This document shows positions 7,833 through 16,673 of a DNA stretch of 64,000 nt, piece by piece (position 1 is the first letter of the stretch; every line of letters begins with the position of its first letter). The position numbers were made by a program, and so were the translations under genes. The notes under the pieces are model-generated. The model was not told the origin of the DNA and made no database searches. It was given only the letters and a program-made list of their open reading frames with translations. The stretch is from assembly GCF_009711085.1 (NCBI RefSeq), contig NZ_WMKA01000004.1, forward strand, positions 62,001 through 126,000, in the 5' to 3' direction. The DNA is from Cellulosimicrobium composti (GTDB lineage: Bacteria; Actinomycetota; Actinomycetes; Actinomycetales; Cellulomonadaceae).

Positions 7833-8669
7833 ATGCTGACACAGGTGGCGCCGGGGGTCCTGGTCCATCAGAGCGAGCTGCTGCAGAACAACACGGTCGT
7901 CGTCGAGGGGCGGACCGGCGTCCTGCTCGTGGACCCGGGGCTGACGGTCTCCGAGATGACCTGCCTCGCCGACGACCTGCGCGAGCTCGGCCAGCCGGTC
8001 GTGGCGGGCTTCTCGACGCACCCGGACTGGGACCACGTGCTGTGGCACCCCGTGCTGGGGGACGTCCCCCGGTACGGGACGGCCCGCTGCGCGGCCGCGA
8101 TGCGCGACCTGCGGTCGCAGCCGGGCTGGAGGGAGCGCGTCGTCGAGGCCCTGCCGCCGGAGATCGCCGACGAGACACCGCTGGACGGGTTCGGCCTCGT
8201 GACCGCCCTGCCCGCCGGGAGCGCGCGGGTCCCGTGGGGCGGCCCGGACGTGCGCGTCGTCGAGCACCCGGCGCACTCGCCCGGCCATGCCGCCCTGCTC
8301 GTCGAGGGGTGCGGCGTCCTCGCCGCCGGCGACATGCTCTCCGACCTCTTCGTCCCCATGCTCGACGACCTGGAGAAGGCCGACGACCCGGTCGAGGAGT
8401 ACCTCGTGGGCCTCGGGGTGCTCGACGACCTGTCAGGCGACGTCACCGTCCTCGTCCCGGGCCACGGGTCCGTCTGCGGGGCCGACCAGGTTCGTGGCCG
8501 GATCGACCTGGACCGCGCCTACGTGCACGCCCTGCGCGACGGGACCACGCCCGACGACCCGCGGGTCGGCCCGTCGGCCCGGCCCGGCTGGGAGTGGGTG
8601 AGCGACATCCACGAGGGGCAGGCCCGGGGCGTCGCGCGACGCCGAGAGCGCGGCGGGCGGCCCGACTGA
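7833..8669 (+). CDS. MBL-fold metallo-hydrolase
   Basis: A 278-residue metallo-beta-lactamase-fold protein. The metal motif near residue 62 reads THPDWDHVLWH: the canonical HxHxDH is changed to HxDWDH, a form seen in a group of actinobacterial MBL proteins. Later ligands are visible as HPAHSPGHAALLV (about 150), AAGDMLSD (about 167) and LVPGHGS (about 210). The substrate is unknown. ATG 7833 follows GGAGGCACCG. It is convergent with arsC across a hairpin at 8687-8715. Confidence 0.92.
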   Translation: MLTQVAPGVLVHQSELLQNNTVVVEGRTGVLLVDPGLTVSEMTCLADDLRELGQPVVAGFSTHPDWDHVLWHPVLGDVPRYGTARCAAAMRDLRSQPGWRERVVEALPPEIADETPLDGFGLVTALPAGSARVPWGGPDVRVVEHPAHSPGHAALLVEGCGVLAAGDMLSDLFVPMLDDLEKADDPVEEYLVGLGVLDDLSGDVTVLVPGHGSVCGADQVRGRIDLDRAYVHALRDGTTPDDPRVGPSARPGWEWVSDIHEGQARGVARRRERGGRPD

Positions 8670-8686
8670 GGGTCCTCCGGGGCGGG

Positions 8687-8715
8687 CGAGCCCGACGGCC
8701 ACGGGGCCGTGCTCG
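8687..8715. terminator. Hairpin between convergent MBL and arsC genes
   Basis: CGAGC and GCTCG flank ACGGCC-ACGG-GGCCGT, giving a two-part stem with a 3-nt bulge. It sits in the 54-bp gap between the two stops and may serve both strands. No U tract follows, as is usual in actinobacteria. Confidence 0.5.
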
Positions 8716-8723
8716 TGGGGGGA

Positions 8724-9194
8724 TCAGCCGGCGCGGCCCTCCACCGGGCCGCCGCTCGCCTCCGACCCTCCGACGTCCGCGGGCGCGACGCCCAGGGACT
8801 CCAGGAGGGCGACCACGCGGGCGTGGATCTCGTCGCGGATGGTCCGGACGGCGTCGAGGTCCCGTCCGGCGGGGTCGTCGAGCTCCCAGTCCTCGTAGCG
8901 CGTGCCGGGGTAGTACGGGCACGCGTCGCCGCACCCCATGGTGACGACGACGTCGGACGCCTCCACCGCCGCGGGAGCGAGCACCCGGGGCTGCTGGTCT
9001 GCGATGTCGATCCCGACCTCGCGCATCGCCTCGACCGCGACGGGGTTGATCCGGTCGCCGGGCATCGACCCGGCCGAGCGGACATCGACCGCACCGCCGC
9101 CGAGCTCGCGAAGGAACCCGGCGGCCATCTGGGAGCGGCCGGCGTTGTGCACGCACACGAACAGCACGCTCGGTCGCGGCGTCGCGTCGGTCAC
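8724..9194 (-). CDS. arsC: Arsenate reductase (low-molecular-weight phosphatase fold)
   Basis: A 156-residue LMW-PTPase-type arsenate reductase that reduces arsenate to arsenite in the cytoplasm. The catalytic loop CVHNAGR (CX5R, Cys14 and Arg20) is intact, a second Cys pair appears in MGCGDACPYYPG, and the general acid region is DPAGRDLDAV. The GTG start overlaps the arsR stop (GTGA at 9191-9194), so the two are co-translated. Whether thioredoxin or mycothiol recycles it cannot be read from the sequence. Confidence 0.93.
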   Translation of the reverse strand: MTDATPRPSVLFVCVHNAGRSQMAAGFLRELGGGAVDVRSAGSMPGDRINPVAVEAMREVGIDIADQQPRVLAPAAVEASDVVVTMGCGDACPYYPGTRYEDWELDDPAGRDLDAVRTIRDEIHARVVALLESLGVAPADVGGSEASGGPVEGRAG

Positions 9195-9565
9195 CGGACG
9201 GCCGCCGGCTCGTCGGCGAGCACCGCGCGCACGGCGCCCGTCACGAGGTCTCGTGCCCCGGGGGCGATCGCGAAGTAGGCCCACCTGCCGCGCTGCTCGC
9301 GCGTGACGAGGCCGGCGCGGGCGAGCGTGGTCATGTGGTGCGACACCGTCGGCTGGGACAGGCCGAGCGGGTCGGTGAGGTCGCACACGCACGCCTCGCC
9401 GTCGGGTCGCGCGGCGATGATCGACAGCAGGCGCACGCGCGCGGGGTCGCCCAGCGCCTTGAACGTGGCGGCGACGTCCCGCGCCGCCTCGACGGTCAGC
9501 CCGCCGCCGTCGGCCGGGGCGCAGCACCCGTCGCTCGTCGCGGCGATGGGCAGAAGGGTGGTCAT
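9191..9565 (-). CDS. arsR: ArsR-family arsenite-responsive repressor
   Basis: A 124-residue ArsR/SmtB regulator. The metal-sensing motif ACVCDLT is present in the alpha-3 helix, followed by the recognition helix SQPTVSHHMTTLARAGLV. An extra Cys pair (DGCCAP) lies at the N-terminus. ATG 9565 is chosen over 9583 because it fits the family length and has GGGG upstream. It is divergent from arsM; the AT-rich 26-bp inverted repeat between them is its likely operator. Confidence 0.95.
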   Translation of the reverse strand: MTTLLPIAATSDGCCAPADGGGLTVEAARDVAATFKALGDPARVRLLSIIAARPDGEACVCDLTDPLGLSQPTVSHHMTTLARAGLVTREQRGRWAYFAIAPGARDLVTGAVRAVLADEPAAVR

Positions 9566-9616
9566 GGCCCCATCGTCCCACACGTATTGACAACCGTCGA
9601 TGCGTGCTCCACGGTT

Positions 9617-9642
9617 CTCGTATCGAAGTTCGTCTATACGAG
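9617..9642. promoter_or_regulatory. Probable ArsR operator
   Basis: CTCGTAT and ATACGAG form a perfect 7-bp inverted repeat around a 12-bp spacer, within an unusually AT-rich patch between arsR and arsM, 12 bp before the arsM start. Position and symmetry fit an ArsR site. Confidence 0.6.
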
Positions 9643-9654
9643 AGGGGTTCCGTC

Positions 9655-10440
9655 ATGGCCGTCGACCACGAGGTGCGCGAGCAGGTCCGGGCGAGGTACG
9701 CCGAGGCGGCGGGGGTCGCCGCGGCAGGGGCACCGGCGGAGGACGGGTGCTGCGCGACCTCGTCGTCGTGCTGCGGTCCCGCCCCGCAGGTGCCGGTGTT
9801 CGGGTCCGGCCTGTACGACGCGCGGCAGGTCACGGACCTGCCGCAGACCGCGGTGCTGGCGAGCATGGGGTGCGGCAACCCGACCGCCGTCGCCGAGCTG
9901 CGCGAGGGCGAGCGCGTGCTCGACCTCGGCTCCGGCGGCGGGATCGACGTCCTGCTCTCCGCCCGCCGCGTGGGCCCGACCGGGTTCGCCTACGGCGTCG
10001 ACATGACCGACGAGATGCTCGACCTCGCGCGGCGCAACGCCGACGAGGCGGGCGCGACCAACGTCGAGTTCCGCAAGGGCACCATCGAGGACCTGCCGCT
10101 CGACGACGCGAGCGTCGACGTCGTCATCTCGAACTGCGTCGTCAACCTCTCCACGGACAAGGAGGCCGTGCTCGCCGAGATGTTCCGGGTCCTGGCCCCG
10201 GGCGGGCGCGTCGGCGTCTCCGACGTCGTCGCGGAGGACCACCTCACCCCGGCCGAGCGCGCCGAGCGCGGCAGCCACGTCGGCTGCGTCGCCGGCGCGC
10301 TCTCGCGGTCCGAGTACCTCCACGGCCTCGCGGCCGCCGGGTTCGTCGACGCCGAGGTCACCTTCACCCACGAGGTCGTGGACGCCATGCACGGCGCGAT
10401 CGTCCGCGCCACCAAGCCGGGAGGCTCGACGTACCGCTAG
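9655..10440 (+). CDS. arsM: Arsenite S-adenosylmethionine methyltransferase
   Basis: A 261-residue ArsM that methylates arsenite with SAM. The SAM motif VLDLGSGGGIDVLLSARRVG lies at about residue 86, and the arsenic-binding cysteines are in NCVVNLS (about residue 160) and GCVAGALS (about 210). The N-terminal Cys-rich run DGCCATSSSCCGP, about residue 30, is also typical. ATG 9655 follows GAGAGGGG. It is divergent from arsR-arsC, giving the cell both reduction of arsenate and methylation of arsenite. Confidence 0.95.
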   Translation: MAVDHEVREQVRARYAEAAGVAAAGAPAEDGCCATSSSCCGPAPQVPVFGSGLYDARQVTDLPQTAVLASMGCGNPTAVAELREGERVLDLGSGGGIDVLLSARRVGPTGFAYGVDMTDEMLDLARRNADEAGATNVEFRKGTIEDLPLDDASVDVVISNCVVNLSTDKEAVLAEMFRVLAPGGRVGVSDVVAEDHLTPAERAERGSHVGCVAGALSRSEYLHGLAAAGFVDAEVTFTHEVVDAMHGAIVRATKPGGSTYR

Positions 10441-10565
10441 AGCGGGTCCCCGTAGGGGTCGTCGTGGGCGGCGAGGCGCACGAGGACCCCGTCCTCCCGG
10501 TCGGCGGGGCGCTCGTCGCGCCTCCGCGTCGTCGGCGCGTGCCCAGGTGTGGCCACAGCAGTCAT
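10437..10565 (-). CDS. Possible 42-residue protein, unknown
   Basis: A short frame MTAVATPGHAPTTRRR... ending in DDPYGDPL. It has a plausible ribosome-binding site (GGAAAGG, 12 nt before ATG 10565), and its TAG overlaps the arsM TAG on the other strand (CTAG). The charged, low-complexity composition resembles neither a domain nor a signal peptide. Weak call: it could be chance in GC-rich DNA. Confidence 0.35.
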   Translation of the reverse strand: MTAVATPGHAPTTRRRDERPADREDGVLVRLAAHDDPYGDPL

Positions 10566-10995
10566 CTCCGTCAGCCTTTCCGTGCCCCGGCGCGGTGACA
10601 GGGTTCGCCGGGGTCCACGACAGCGTGCGCGCTCCGGCGTCCGGGGAGCCAGGTCTTTTCGAGGGTCCGTGCCGTCGCGGCGGTACCGGCCGTGTGCTGG
10701 GCATCGGGCCGCGGCCCGGACGACGCTCGAGCACGGGAGGGCGCGTCGTCGCGCCCTCGTCGTCGGCGGGGCAGGCGCCCGCCGGGTGCGGGGGATCAGG
10801 GCGGAGGCAGCGCTCCCGCTCCCCGCGTCGTCCCGCCGATCGTGCCTGAGCCGGCCACGGTCCCTCCCGGTCATTCGGACGTGCCGCATTCCGGTGTAGC
10901 GGACGACGGCGCGCCGAGCCCTACCCGCCGCGGGTGAGATCGCGACGGCGGCACGCTCGAGCAGGGGGCGTCCGGCGCCGTGGCATCCTGGCGCG
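10566..10995. other. 430-bp intergenic region, no gene recognised
   Basis: Very GC-rich, with several local hairpins (for example GCGCGTCGTCGCGC near 10741-10754 and GGGCCGCGGCCC at 10707-10718). No coding frame with convincing start and codon pattern was found. If the 42-residue frame is real, part of this is its leader. I did not recognise a known riboswitch in either direction. Confidence 0.4.
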
Positions 10996-11637
10996 GTGCG
11001 CGTGGAACCCGTGACCGAGGACGTCCTCGTGGACCGGCTCGTCGCGCGCGTCCTGCGCCACCCGCCGGGCGACGGCACGCCGGGCGGCGCGACCCGGCTC
11101 CTCGTCGACGGGCACCCGTCCACGCGCCCCGACGCGCTCGCCGACCGGCTCGTCGCCCCGCTGCGCGCCGCGGGTCGTCCGGTCGCACGGGTCCGGGTGC
11201 AGGATTTCTGGCGCCCCGCGTCGCTGCGGCTCGAGCACGGCCGCGAGGACCCGGACGCGCTCCTCGACGCGTGGATCGACGTGGCGGGCCTCAACCGGGA
11301 GGTGCTCGACGCCGTCGGTCCCGGCGGCCCGGGACGCTACCTGCCGAGCCTGCGCGACCCCGCGACGAGCCGCTCCACGCGCGCGGCGTACGTCGACGCG
11401 GAGCCGGGCCTCGTCGTCGTGCTCGACGGGTCGCTCTCGCTCGGCCGCGGTCTCGCCGTGGACCTCACGGCGCACCTCGCGGTGCGCGCCGCGACGCTCG
11501 CGCGGCGCACGACGCCCGAGGACGCGTGGACCCTCGCGGCGTACGCGCGCTACGACGACGAGGTCCGGCCGGCCGGGACGGCGGACGTCGTCGTGCGGGT
11601 CGACGACGCGCGGCACCCCGCGCTCGTCGTGCCGTGA
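10996..11637 (+). CDS. Uridine-kinase-like protein with degenerate P-loop
   Basis: A 213-residue homologue of actinobacterial uridine kinase-like proteins. The fold landmarks are present: the strand LLVDGHP, VARVRVQDFWRPASLRLEHGRED (the family's DDFxRP...R region), GPGGPGRYLPSLRD, and a later VLDGSLSLGRGL. However, the Walker A, normally DGxxGAGKT, reads DGHPSTRPD, with no GK[ST]. ATP-dependent kinase activity therefore looks lost. The start is the GTG at 10996. No operon partners. Confidence 0.72.
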   Translation: MRVEPVTEDVLVDRLVARVLRHPPGDGTPGGATRLLVDGHPSTRPDALADRLVAPLRAAGRPVARVRVQDFWRPASLRLEHGREDPDALLDAWIDVAGLNREVLDAVGPGGPGRYLPSLRDPATSRSTRAAYVDAEPGLVVVLDGSLSLGRGLAVDLTAHLAVRAATLARRTTPEDAWTLAAYARYDDEVRPAGTADVVVRVDDARHPALVVP

Positions 11638-11646
11638 GTCGCCGGG

Positions 11647-12129
11647 TCAGCGGGGCAGGTGGGCCTCGACGAGGTCGATGATCGCCGGGTCGTCGGGCAG
11701 CGTGCGGGGCCGGAAGCGGTGCACCTCGCCGCCGGGCAGGACGACGAACTTCTCGAAGTTCCACGACACCCGCCCCGCCTTGCCGTCGGCGTCCGGGGTC
11801 CTCGTCAGCTCCTTGTACAGCGGGTGGGCGTGGCGCCCGTTGACGCGCACGCGGTCGACCACGGGGAACGTCACGCCGTAGGTGAGCGAGCAGAACTCCT
11901 GGATCGCCTCGTTGCTGCCGAGCTCCTGGAGGAACTGGTTGCTCGGGAACCCGATCACCGTGAACCCGCGGTCACGGTACTTCTCCTGCATCGCCTCGAG
12001 CGTGGCGTACTGCGGCGCGAGCCCGCACCGCGACGCCACGTTCACCACGAGCACGACCTCGTCCGCGTGCTCGCGCAGCGTGCGCGTCGTCCCGTCCATC
12101 GCGTCGAACGGGATGTCGTACAGGCTCAT
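11647..12129 (-). CDS. Glutathione peroxidase-family thiol peroxidase
   Basis: A 160-residue GPx-fold peroxidase. The catalytic tetrad is complete: Cys35 in NVASRCGLAPQY (Cys form, not selenocysteine), Gln in FPSNQF (about 70), and Trp-Asn in SWNFEKF (about 122). Actinobacterial members usually work with thioredoxin rather than glutathione. ATG 12129 follows GAGGAGACCCC. The TGC codon and absence of an in-frame TGA exclude a selenoprotein. Confidence 0.95.
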   Translation of the reverse strand: MSLYDIPFDAMDGTTRTLREHADEVVLVVNVASRCGLAPQYATLEAMQEKYRDRGFTVIGFPSNQFLQELGSNEAIQEFCSLTYGVTFPVVDRVRVNGRHAHPLYKELTRTPDADGKAGRVSWNFEKFVVLPGGEVHRFRPRTLPDDPAIIDLVEAHLPR

Positions 12130-12299
12130 GGGGTCTCCTCGCCGCGGGTGACCGGCGCGTGCGCGCCGGCGTCCATCCTCGCACTGCGGGTGTGACGTTC
12201 GTCCGACGGCGGCCCGGCGGCCCACGACGGCGGGCGAGCGGCGCGGCGGCGTGCTGGAGTATGTGCGCGCTGCCCGCAGGACGAGAGAAGGGACGGCCG

Positions 12300-12476
12300 A
12301 TGCGCCCGTGGACCCCGAAGACCGACATGGTGCGTCGGCTGTACGTCGCCGGCCGGGAGGCGACGAGCCCGGCCGAGGCGCTGCGCATGTCGCAGCAGGA
12401 GCTCGCCGAGGAGTTCGACCGGTGGCTCGACGGCGTCCGGGCGGCGACCCGCGACAGCGGGACCCGGGGGGAATAG
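12300..12476 (+). CDS. Small hypothetical protein (58 residues)
   Basis: [21 protein letters not shown]... is a soluble, largely helical peptide with a [24 protein letters not shown] segment. A ribosome-binding site (AGAAGGGA) stands 6 nt before ATG 12300, and codon use matches the neighbours, so it is probably real. No domain is recognised. Confidence 0.6.
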   Translation: MRPWTPKTDMVRRLYVAGREATSPAEALRMSQQELAEEFDRWLDGVRAATRDSGTRGE

Positions 12477-12514
12477 CGCTGGTCACCCGCGGCGCCCCGG
12501 TCCAGACTCGGGGC

Positions 12515-13087
12515 ATGACGTCCCCCGACCCCGACGCCCCGGGCGCCGAGACCTCGCGCGTGACGCGCGCCGTCGTCGGCGTCGTCGTCGGCATCGCGAT
12601 CTTCGCGTGCGTGGGCGTCGTCGGGTACGTCGCGGTCGTCGCGGTCGGCATGCGGGGGTGGGCGGACGCGTACGACCCCGCCGACCCCGGCACGACGGCG
12701 GCGGACCCGGCCGGCGAGCCGACCGGCCTCGGGCGGGAGACCGGTCTCGACGCGTCCGACGAGGCGTACCGGCAGCGCTCCGGCACCCCCGAGAGCGACG
12801 CCGAGGCGGCGCGCTCCGTCCCGGCGGTGCAGGCAGCGCTCGACCCGGTCGCCGACGGGTCCGCCGTCGACGGCGCGGAGGTCGTCGCGGCGCTCGCGGA
12901 CGCGGGCTTCGAGGACGTGCAGGTCACCGGGCCCACGACGCCGCTCGGCGACCCCGCGACGACCGTCGGCGTGGGCGTCGCGGTCCCCGGCGGGTGCGTG
13001 TACGGGGCGGTCACGCCCGATGCGGTCACGCTCGACGCGGGCGGCCCGATCGCCGACGGCGGGTGCCTGGAGATGCCCACGCACTGA
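12515..13087 (+). CDS. Single-pass membrane protein with actinobacterial C-terminal domain
   Basis: A 190-residue protein with a short cytoplasmic N-terminus, one membrane helix (about residues 17-42), a Gly/Asp/Ala-rich linker, and a small extracytoplasmic domain with two cysteines (GGCVYGAV and DGGCLEM). The latter resembles the DUF6993-type domain of actinobacterial secreted proteins, from memory. The function is unknown. ATG 12515 follows CTCGGGGC. Confidence 0.75.
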   Translation: MTSPDPDAPGAETSRVTRAVVGVVVGIAIFACVGVVGYVAVVAVGMRGWADAYDPADPGTTAADPAGEPTGLGRETGLDASDEAYRQRSGTPESDAEAARSVPAVQAALDPVADGSAVDGAEVVAALADAGFEDVQVTGPTTPLGDPATTVGVGVAVPGGCVYGAVTPDAVTLDAGGPIADGGCLEMPTH

Positions 13088-13221
13088 CGGGTGGGCGGGG
13101 ACGGGCCTCGGCGCGGTCCGGAGCAGGGCCGACGGTGGGCCGACCTCGCGACCAGCGGCTCCACCTGGGTACGGTCAGCGGGGCGGGCGACGACGCTCGC
13201 GTGGCTGACGGAGGGCGAGAG

Positions 13222-14007
13222 ATGCGGATCGAGGGCACGACGGCCCTGGTGACCGGTGGGGCCTCCGGCCTCGGGCGCGCGACGGCGGAGGCTCTGGTCG
13301 CGGCGGGGGCGCGGGTGGTCCTCGCGGACCTCGCGTCGTCGGACGGCGCGGCGGTGGCCGGTGCGCTGGGCGACGCGGCGCGGTTCGTCCCCACCGACGT
13401 GACGGACGAGGACGACGTCGCCCGCGCGCTCGACGCGGCGGACGACCTGGGCGGTGCGCGCGTCGTCGTGAGCTGCGCCGGGATCGTGCTCGCGCAGCGC
13501 GTGATCGGGAAGTCGGGGCTCCACGCGCTCGACGCGTTCCGCCGCGTCGTCGACGTCAACCTCGTGGGCACGTTCAACGTGGTGCGGCTCGCGGCCGAGC
13601 GCATGCTCGCGCTCGACCCCCTCGGCCCCGACGGGCCGGACCCGGACGGCGAGGAGCGCGGCGTCGTCGTGCAGACCGCGTCCGTCGCGGCGTTCGACGG
13701 GCAGGTCGGGCAGGCCGCGTACGCGGCGTCGAAGGCCGGCGTCGCGGGGCTGACGCTGCCGCTCGCGCGCGACCTCGCGCAGCACCGCATCCGCGTCATG
13801 ACGATCGCGCCGGGGATCTTCCGCACGCCCATGATGTCGTCGCTGCCCGAGGCGGCGCAGGAGTCGCTGGGTGCCCAGGTGCCGCACCCGAGCCGCCTCG
13901 GTCGGCCGGAGGAGTACGCGCACCTCGTGCGCGCGATCGTGGAGAACCCGATGCTCAACGGCGAGGTCGTCCGCCTCGACGGCGCGATCCGCATGGCACC
14001 GCGCTGA
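13222..14007 (+). CDS. SDR-family oxidoreductase, 3-hydroxyacyl-CoA dehydrogenase (type II) like
   Basis: A 261-residue SDR with TGGASGLG (residues 10-17), a VSCAGI in place of [28 protein letters not shown] (Ser, Tyr and Lys of the active site) and a C-terminal [16 protein letters not shown]. The [15 protein letters not shown] and GIFRTPM regions match the HSD17B10-like 3-hydroxyacyl-CoA dehydrogenase group. It may act in fatty-acid or branched-chain degradation, but no such genes adjoin. ATG 13222 has GAGGG upstream. Confidence 0.9.
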   Translation: MRIEGTTALVTGGASGLGRATAEALVAAGARVVLADLASSDGAAVAGALGDAARFVPTDVTDEDDVARALDAADDLGGARVVVSCAGIVLAQRVIGKSGLHALDAFRRVVDVNLVGTFNVVRLAAERMLALDPLGPDGPDPDGEERGVVVQTASVAAFDGQVGQAAYAASKAGVAGLTLPLARDLAQHRIRVMTIAPGIFRTPMMSSLPEAAQESLGAQVPHPSRLGRPEEYAHLVRAIVENPMLNGEVVRLDGAIRMAPR

Positions 14008-14084
14008 GCGGCGCGGTCGCGCGCCGACCGCACCGCCGACACGCCGAACCGCGGGCCGGGCGCCCGCACGAGAGGAGAAGGACG

Positions 14085-14780
14085 ATGCCGCCGTACACGA
14101 CGGCGACCGACTTCCGCGCCGACCTGCTCGCGCGCGCGACAGCGGCCCAGCGTCGCGCCTACACGCGGCACTTCCCGGGCGACGACTCGCTCGCGGGCGT
14201 CCGCATGGGCGACGTGTTCACGCTCGCGAGGAGCGCGCTGGACATGCCGGTCGACCAGATCGAGCTCCTGCTCGAGGACCGCGTGCACGAGGTGCGCGCG
14301 GGCGCGTGCTCGATCATGGGCAAGGCGGCCACCGCCCGCCGCGTGACGGTCGAGCGGCACGCCGAGCTCGTCCAGCTCTTCCTGCGCCGCCACGACCGCA
14401 TCGACACGTGGGACCTCGTGGACCTCACCGCGTACCAGGTGCTCGGCTCGTGGCTGCTCGACCGGCCGCGCGGCGTCCTCGACGACCTCGCGCGCGCCCC
14501 CGACTGGCCCCGGCGCCGCTCGGCGATCGTCGCGACCGCCGCGTTCCTGCGGCGCGGGCAGGTGGACGACACGTTCCGGCTGTCCGAGGCGCTCGTCGAC
14601 GACCCGGAGCCCTACGTGCAGAAGGGCGTCGGCTGGATGCTGCGCCACGCGGGCGACGTGGAGCCCGACCGGCTGCGCGCGTTCCTCGAGGAGCACGTCA
14701 CGACCATGTCGCGCGACGTGCTGCGCGCCGCGGTCGAGAAGCTCCCGCCCGCCGAGCGCAAGGAGTGGCTCGCGCGCTGA
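14085..14780 (+). CDS. DNA alkylation repair (AlkD-like) HEAT-repeat protein
   Basis: A 231-residue all-helical protein of the AlkC/AlkD superfamily. Typical segments are VRMGDVFTLAR, NHELVQLF-like HAELVQLFLRRHDRIDTWDLVDLTAYQVLGSWLL, DWPRRRSAIVATAAFLR, and PYVQKGVGWMLRHAGDVEPDRLRAFLEEH. In the family these helices grip damaged DNA and allow release of alkylated bases; the Trp/Asp pair of the DxWDLVD motif is kept. ATG 14085 follows GAGAGGAGAAGGACG, a strong ribosome-binding site. Confidence 0.88.
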   Translation: MPPYTTATDFRADLLARATAAQRRAYTRHFPGDDSLAGVRMGDVFTLARSALDMPVDQIELLLEDRVHEVRAGACSIMGKAATARRVTVERHAELVQLFLRRHDRIDTWDLVDLTAYQVLGSWLLDRPRGVLDDLARAPDWPRRRSAIVATAAFLRRGQVDDTFRLSEALVDDPEPYVQKGVGWMLRHAGDVEPDRLRAFLEEHVTTMSRDVLRAAVEKLPPAERKEWLAR

Positions 14781-14799
14781 GCGTCCGGGGCGGTGTGCC

Positions 14800-16527
14800 T
14801 CAGCCCAGGCGGGTCACCGTCGGGTCGTCACCCAGGCGGAGCTGCAGCAGGCTGCCCTGCACCGCGGCGTACCGCGTGCTGGTCGCCGTGTCGGTGCTCC
14901 ACGCGACCGCGCCGTCCCGGAGGTCGAGCGCGACGAGCCGCGTCGTGCTGTGCTCGTCGTCCTCCCACGCCGAGACGGCGAGGAGCGCGCGGGCGCCGTC
15001 CGTGAACGCCTGCCCGACGTGCAGCATCCCGGGGGCCACGGTGGGCCCCGCGCCGTCGTCGACCAGCTCGTCGATCGTGCGGGTCCACAGGGTGCGCCCG
15101 GTCTCCACGTCGACCCCGACGAGGACCGAGCGCATGCCCTGGAGGACGACCGCGACGCCGTCCGCGACGACGTACGCGATCTCGGGGGAGTTCACCTCCC
15201 CGGTCTCCCAGCGCGTGCGCCCGGCCGCGTCGTGCGCGACGAGGTCCGTGACCTGCCGCGTGAGCACGAGGTCCCGCGCGGTCCCGTCCGTCGCGATCGG
15301 GACGAGCACCTCGCCCGGCGGCTCCCACCGGAGGGCGCCGTCCGGCTCGAGCACGGCTGCGGCACCCGTGCCGTCCGCCGCTGCCGACTCGCGGGCGTCC
15401 ACGCGCAGGAGCGCGTCGTCCGGGAGTCGCCTGACCGCGTCCGCGGGAGCCTCCGGGTCGTCGACCCGCGTGCCCTCGGGGGTGAACCTCGCGTCGACGC
15501 CGCAGCCCCGCACGGCCACGAGCCCGGCGGAGCGGCTGACCGTCCCGCTGTCGAGGTCGGCATAGGTGGTGTCCTCGGTGGGGGAGTACGGGCGGCAGTC
15601 GCCCTCCCCGGCGACGAAGGGCAGCTCGTGCTCCCAGCGGACGGTCCCGGTCCGGGCGTCCTCCAGCGTGACGACGGCGGCGCGCCCCGCCGACACGTCG
15701 GTGGGCAGGCCCGTCGTGGGGTCGGTGGGCACGGGTGCGGCGGGCGTGTCGCCGACGCGGCGGAAGCGCGCGACGGTGCCGTCCGGCCCGGGTGCCGACC
15801 AGCCGCGTGCCGCGTCCAGCGTGCGGGTCGTGGCGGTGCCGTCGGCGTCGAGCACGGTGACCTGCGGGGCCGGCGAGGCGGCTGTCGTGTCGACCGCCTC
15901 GCCGGTGGTCGTCGTGAGCAGCGTCCGGCTCGCGAGCGGCGAGGGGACGTCGTCGGTCACGCACACGAGCGTCTCGTCCGGCACCGGGGCCGTCAGCGCG
16001 AGCTCGAGCTCGCCGCCGCAGCGGGACGTGGGCGGCAGGGGCACGGCCCACCGGACGGTGCCGGTGTCGAGGTCGTGGGCGACGGCCTCGTCGTCGCGCA
16101 CGACGACGAGGAGGCCGGGCAGCGTCGCGAGGGCGCCCGCCTGCGGGCCGGGGGCCGACCAGACCTCGACCGGCGCGGTCGCGAGCGCGTCCACGCCCCC
16201 GGTGGACCGGCGCTGCGTCTCGGTCGACGACCGCGACGAGGCGGCGTCCACGGCCGCCATCCCGCCGAGCGTGAGGACCGCGGCGAGGACCGCGCCGACC
16301 GCGGCGCGTCGGCGGCGCCGTGCCGACCGGGCCGCCGCGGGGGCCGGGCCGGCCGCGGGTCCCGCGGGGTCGGTGCTCGCCGAGCCGGTGCTCGCTGCGT
16401 CGGCGTCGGCGCGCGCGTCCGGTGTCCCGCCCTCGGCCGCGTCGTCGTGTCGCGCGTCGTCCGCCGGCGTCGCCTCGTCGAGCGTGAAGGCGATGGTCAC
16501 GGGGTCGGGCCGTCGTCGTCGGGACAC
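14800..16527 (-). CDS. Membrane-anchored PQQ-like beta-propeller protein
   Basis: A 575-residue protein. An acidic, Ala-rich cytoplasmic N-terminus of about 75 residues is followed by RRRRRA and one membrane helix (VGAVLAAVLTLGGMAAVDA), then an extracytoplasmic beta-propeller with repeated blade motifs such as LDTGTVRWAVPL, TGTVRWEHELPF, DAAGRTRWETG, DVETGRTLWTRTI and RDGAVAWSTD. Such BamB-like propellers are usually binding scaffolds. The GTG at 16527 keeps the basic VSRRRRPDPVT; the GTG at 16500 is an alternative start. Divergent from the sugar-kinase operon. Confidence 0.88.
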   Translation of the reverse strand: MSRRRRPDPVTIAFTLDEATPADDARHDDAAEGGTPDARADADAASTGSASTDPAGPAAGPAPAAARSARRRRRAAVGAVLAAVLTLGGMAAVDAASSRSSTETQRRSTGGVDALATAPVEVWSAPGPQAGALATLPGLLVVVRDDEAVAHDLDTGTVRWAVPLPPTSRCGGELELALTAPVPDETLVCVTDDVPSPLASRTLLTTTTGEAVDTTAASPAPQVTVLDADGTATTRTLDAARGWSAPGPDGTVARFRRVGDTPAAPVPTDPTTGLPTDVSAGRAAVVTLEDARTGTVRWEHELPFVAGEGDCRPYSPTEDTTYADLDSGTVSRSAGLVAVRGCGVDARFTPEGTRVDDPEAPADAVRRLPDDALLRVDARESAAADGTGAAAVLEPDGALRWEPPGEVLVPIATDGTARDLVLTRQVTDLVAHDAAGRTRWETGEVNSPEIAYVVADGVAVVLQGMRSVLVGVDVETGRTLWTRTIDELVDDGAGPTVAPGMLHVGQAFTDGARALLAVSAWEDDEHSTTRLVALDLRDGAVAWSTDTATSTRYAAVQGSLLQLRLGDDPTVTRLG

Positions 16528-16673
16528 CCCGCGAGGGTAGCCGCACGGCGGCGTGGCGAGGTTCCCTCGCGCGCGGAGCGGCGTACCGTGGGGCGAACCG
16601 GACGGTCCCGGACGCTTGGCAAGAATCTCCACCCTTGACCACTAGCGTGAAACTTTGTGCCAGACTGTCCCTC

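Noticed and set aside
10566-10995. Possible riboswitch (c-di-AMP or cobalamin type) upstream of the 42-residue frame
   Set aside because: GAACCC and several hairpins recall parts of known leaders, but the conserved cores of those riboswitches are not present in order.
12029-12127. Glutathione peroxidase as a selenoprotein
   Set aside because: The catalytic position is a normal Cys codon (TGC) and there is no in-frame TGA or SECIS-like need.
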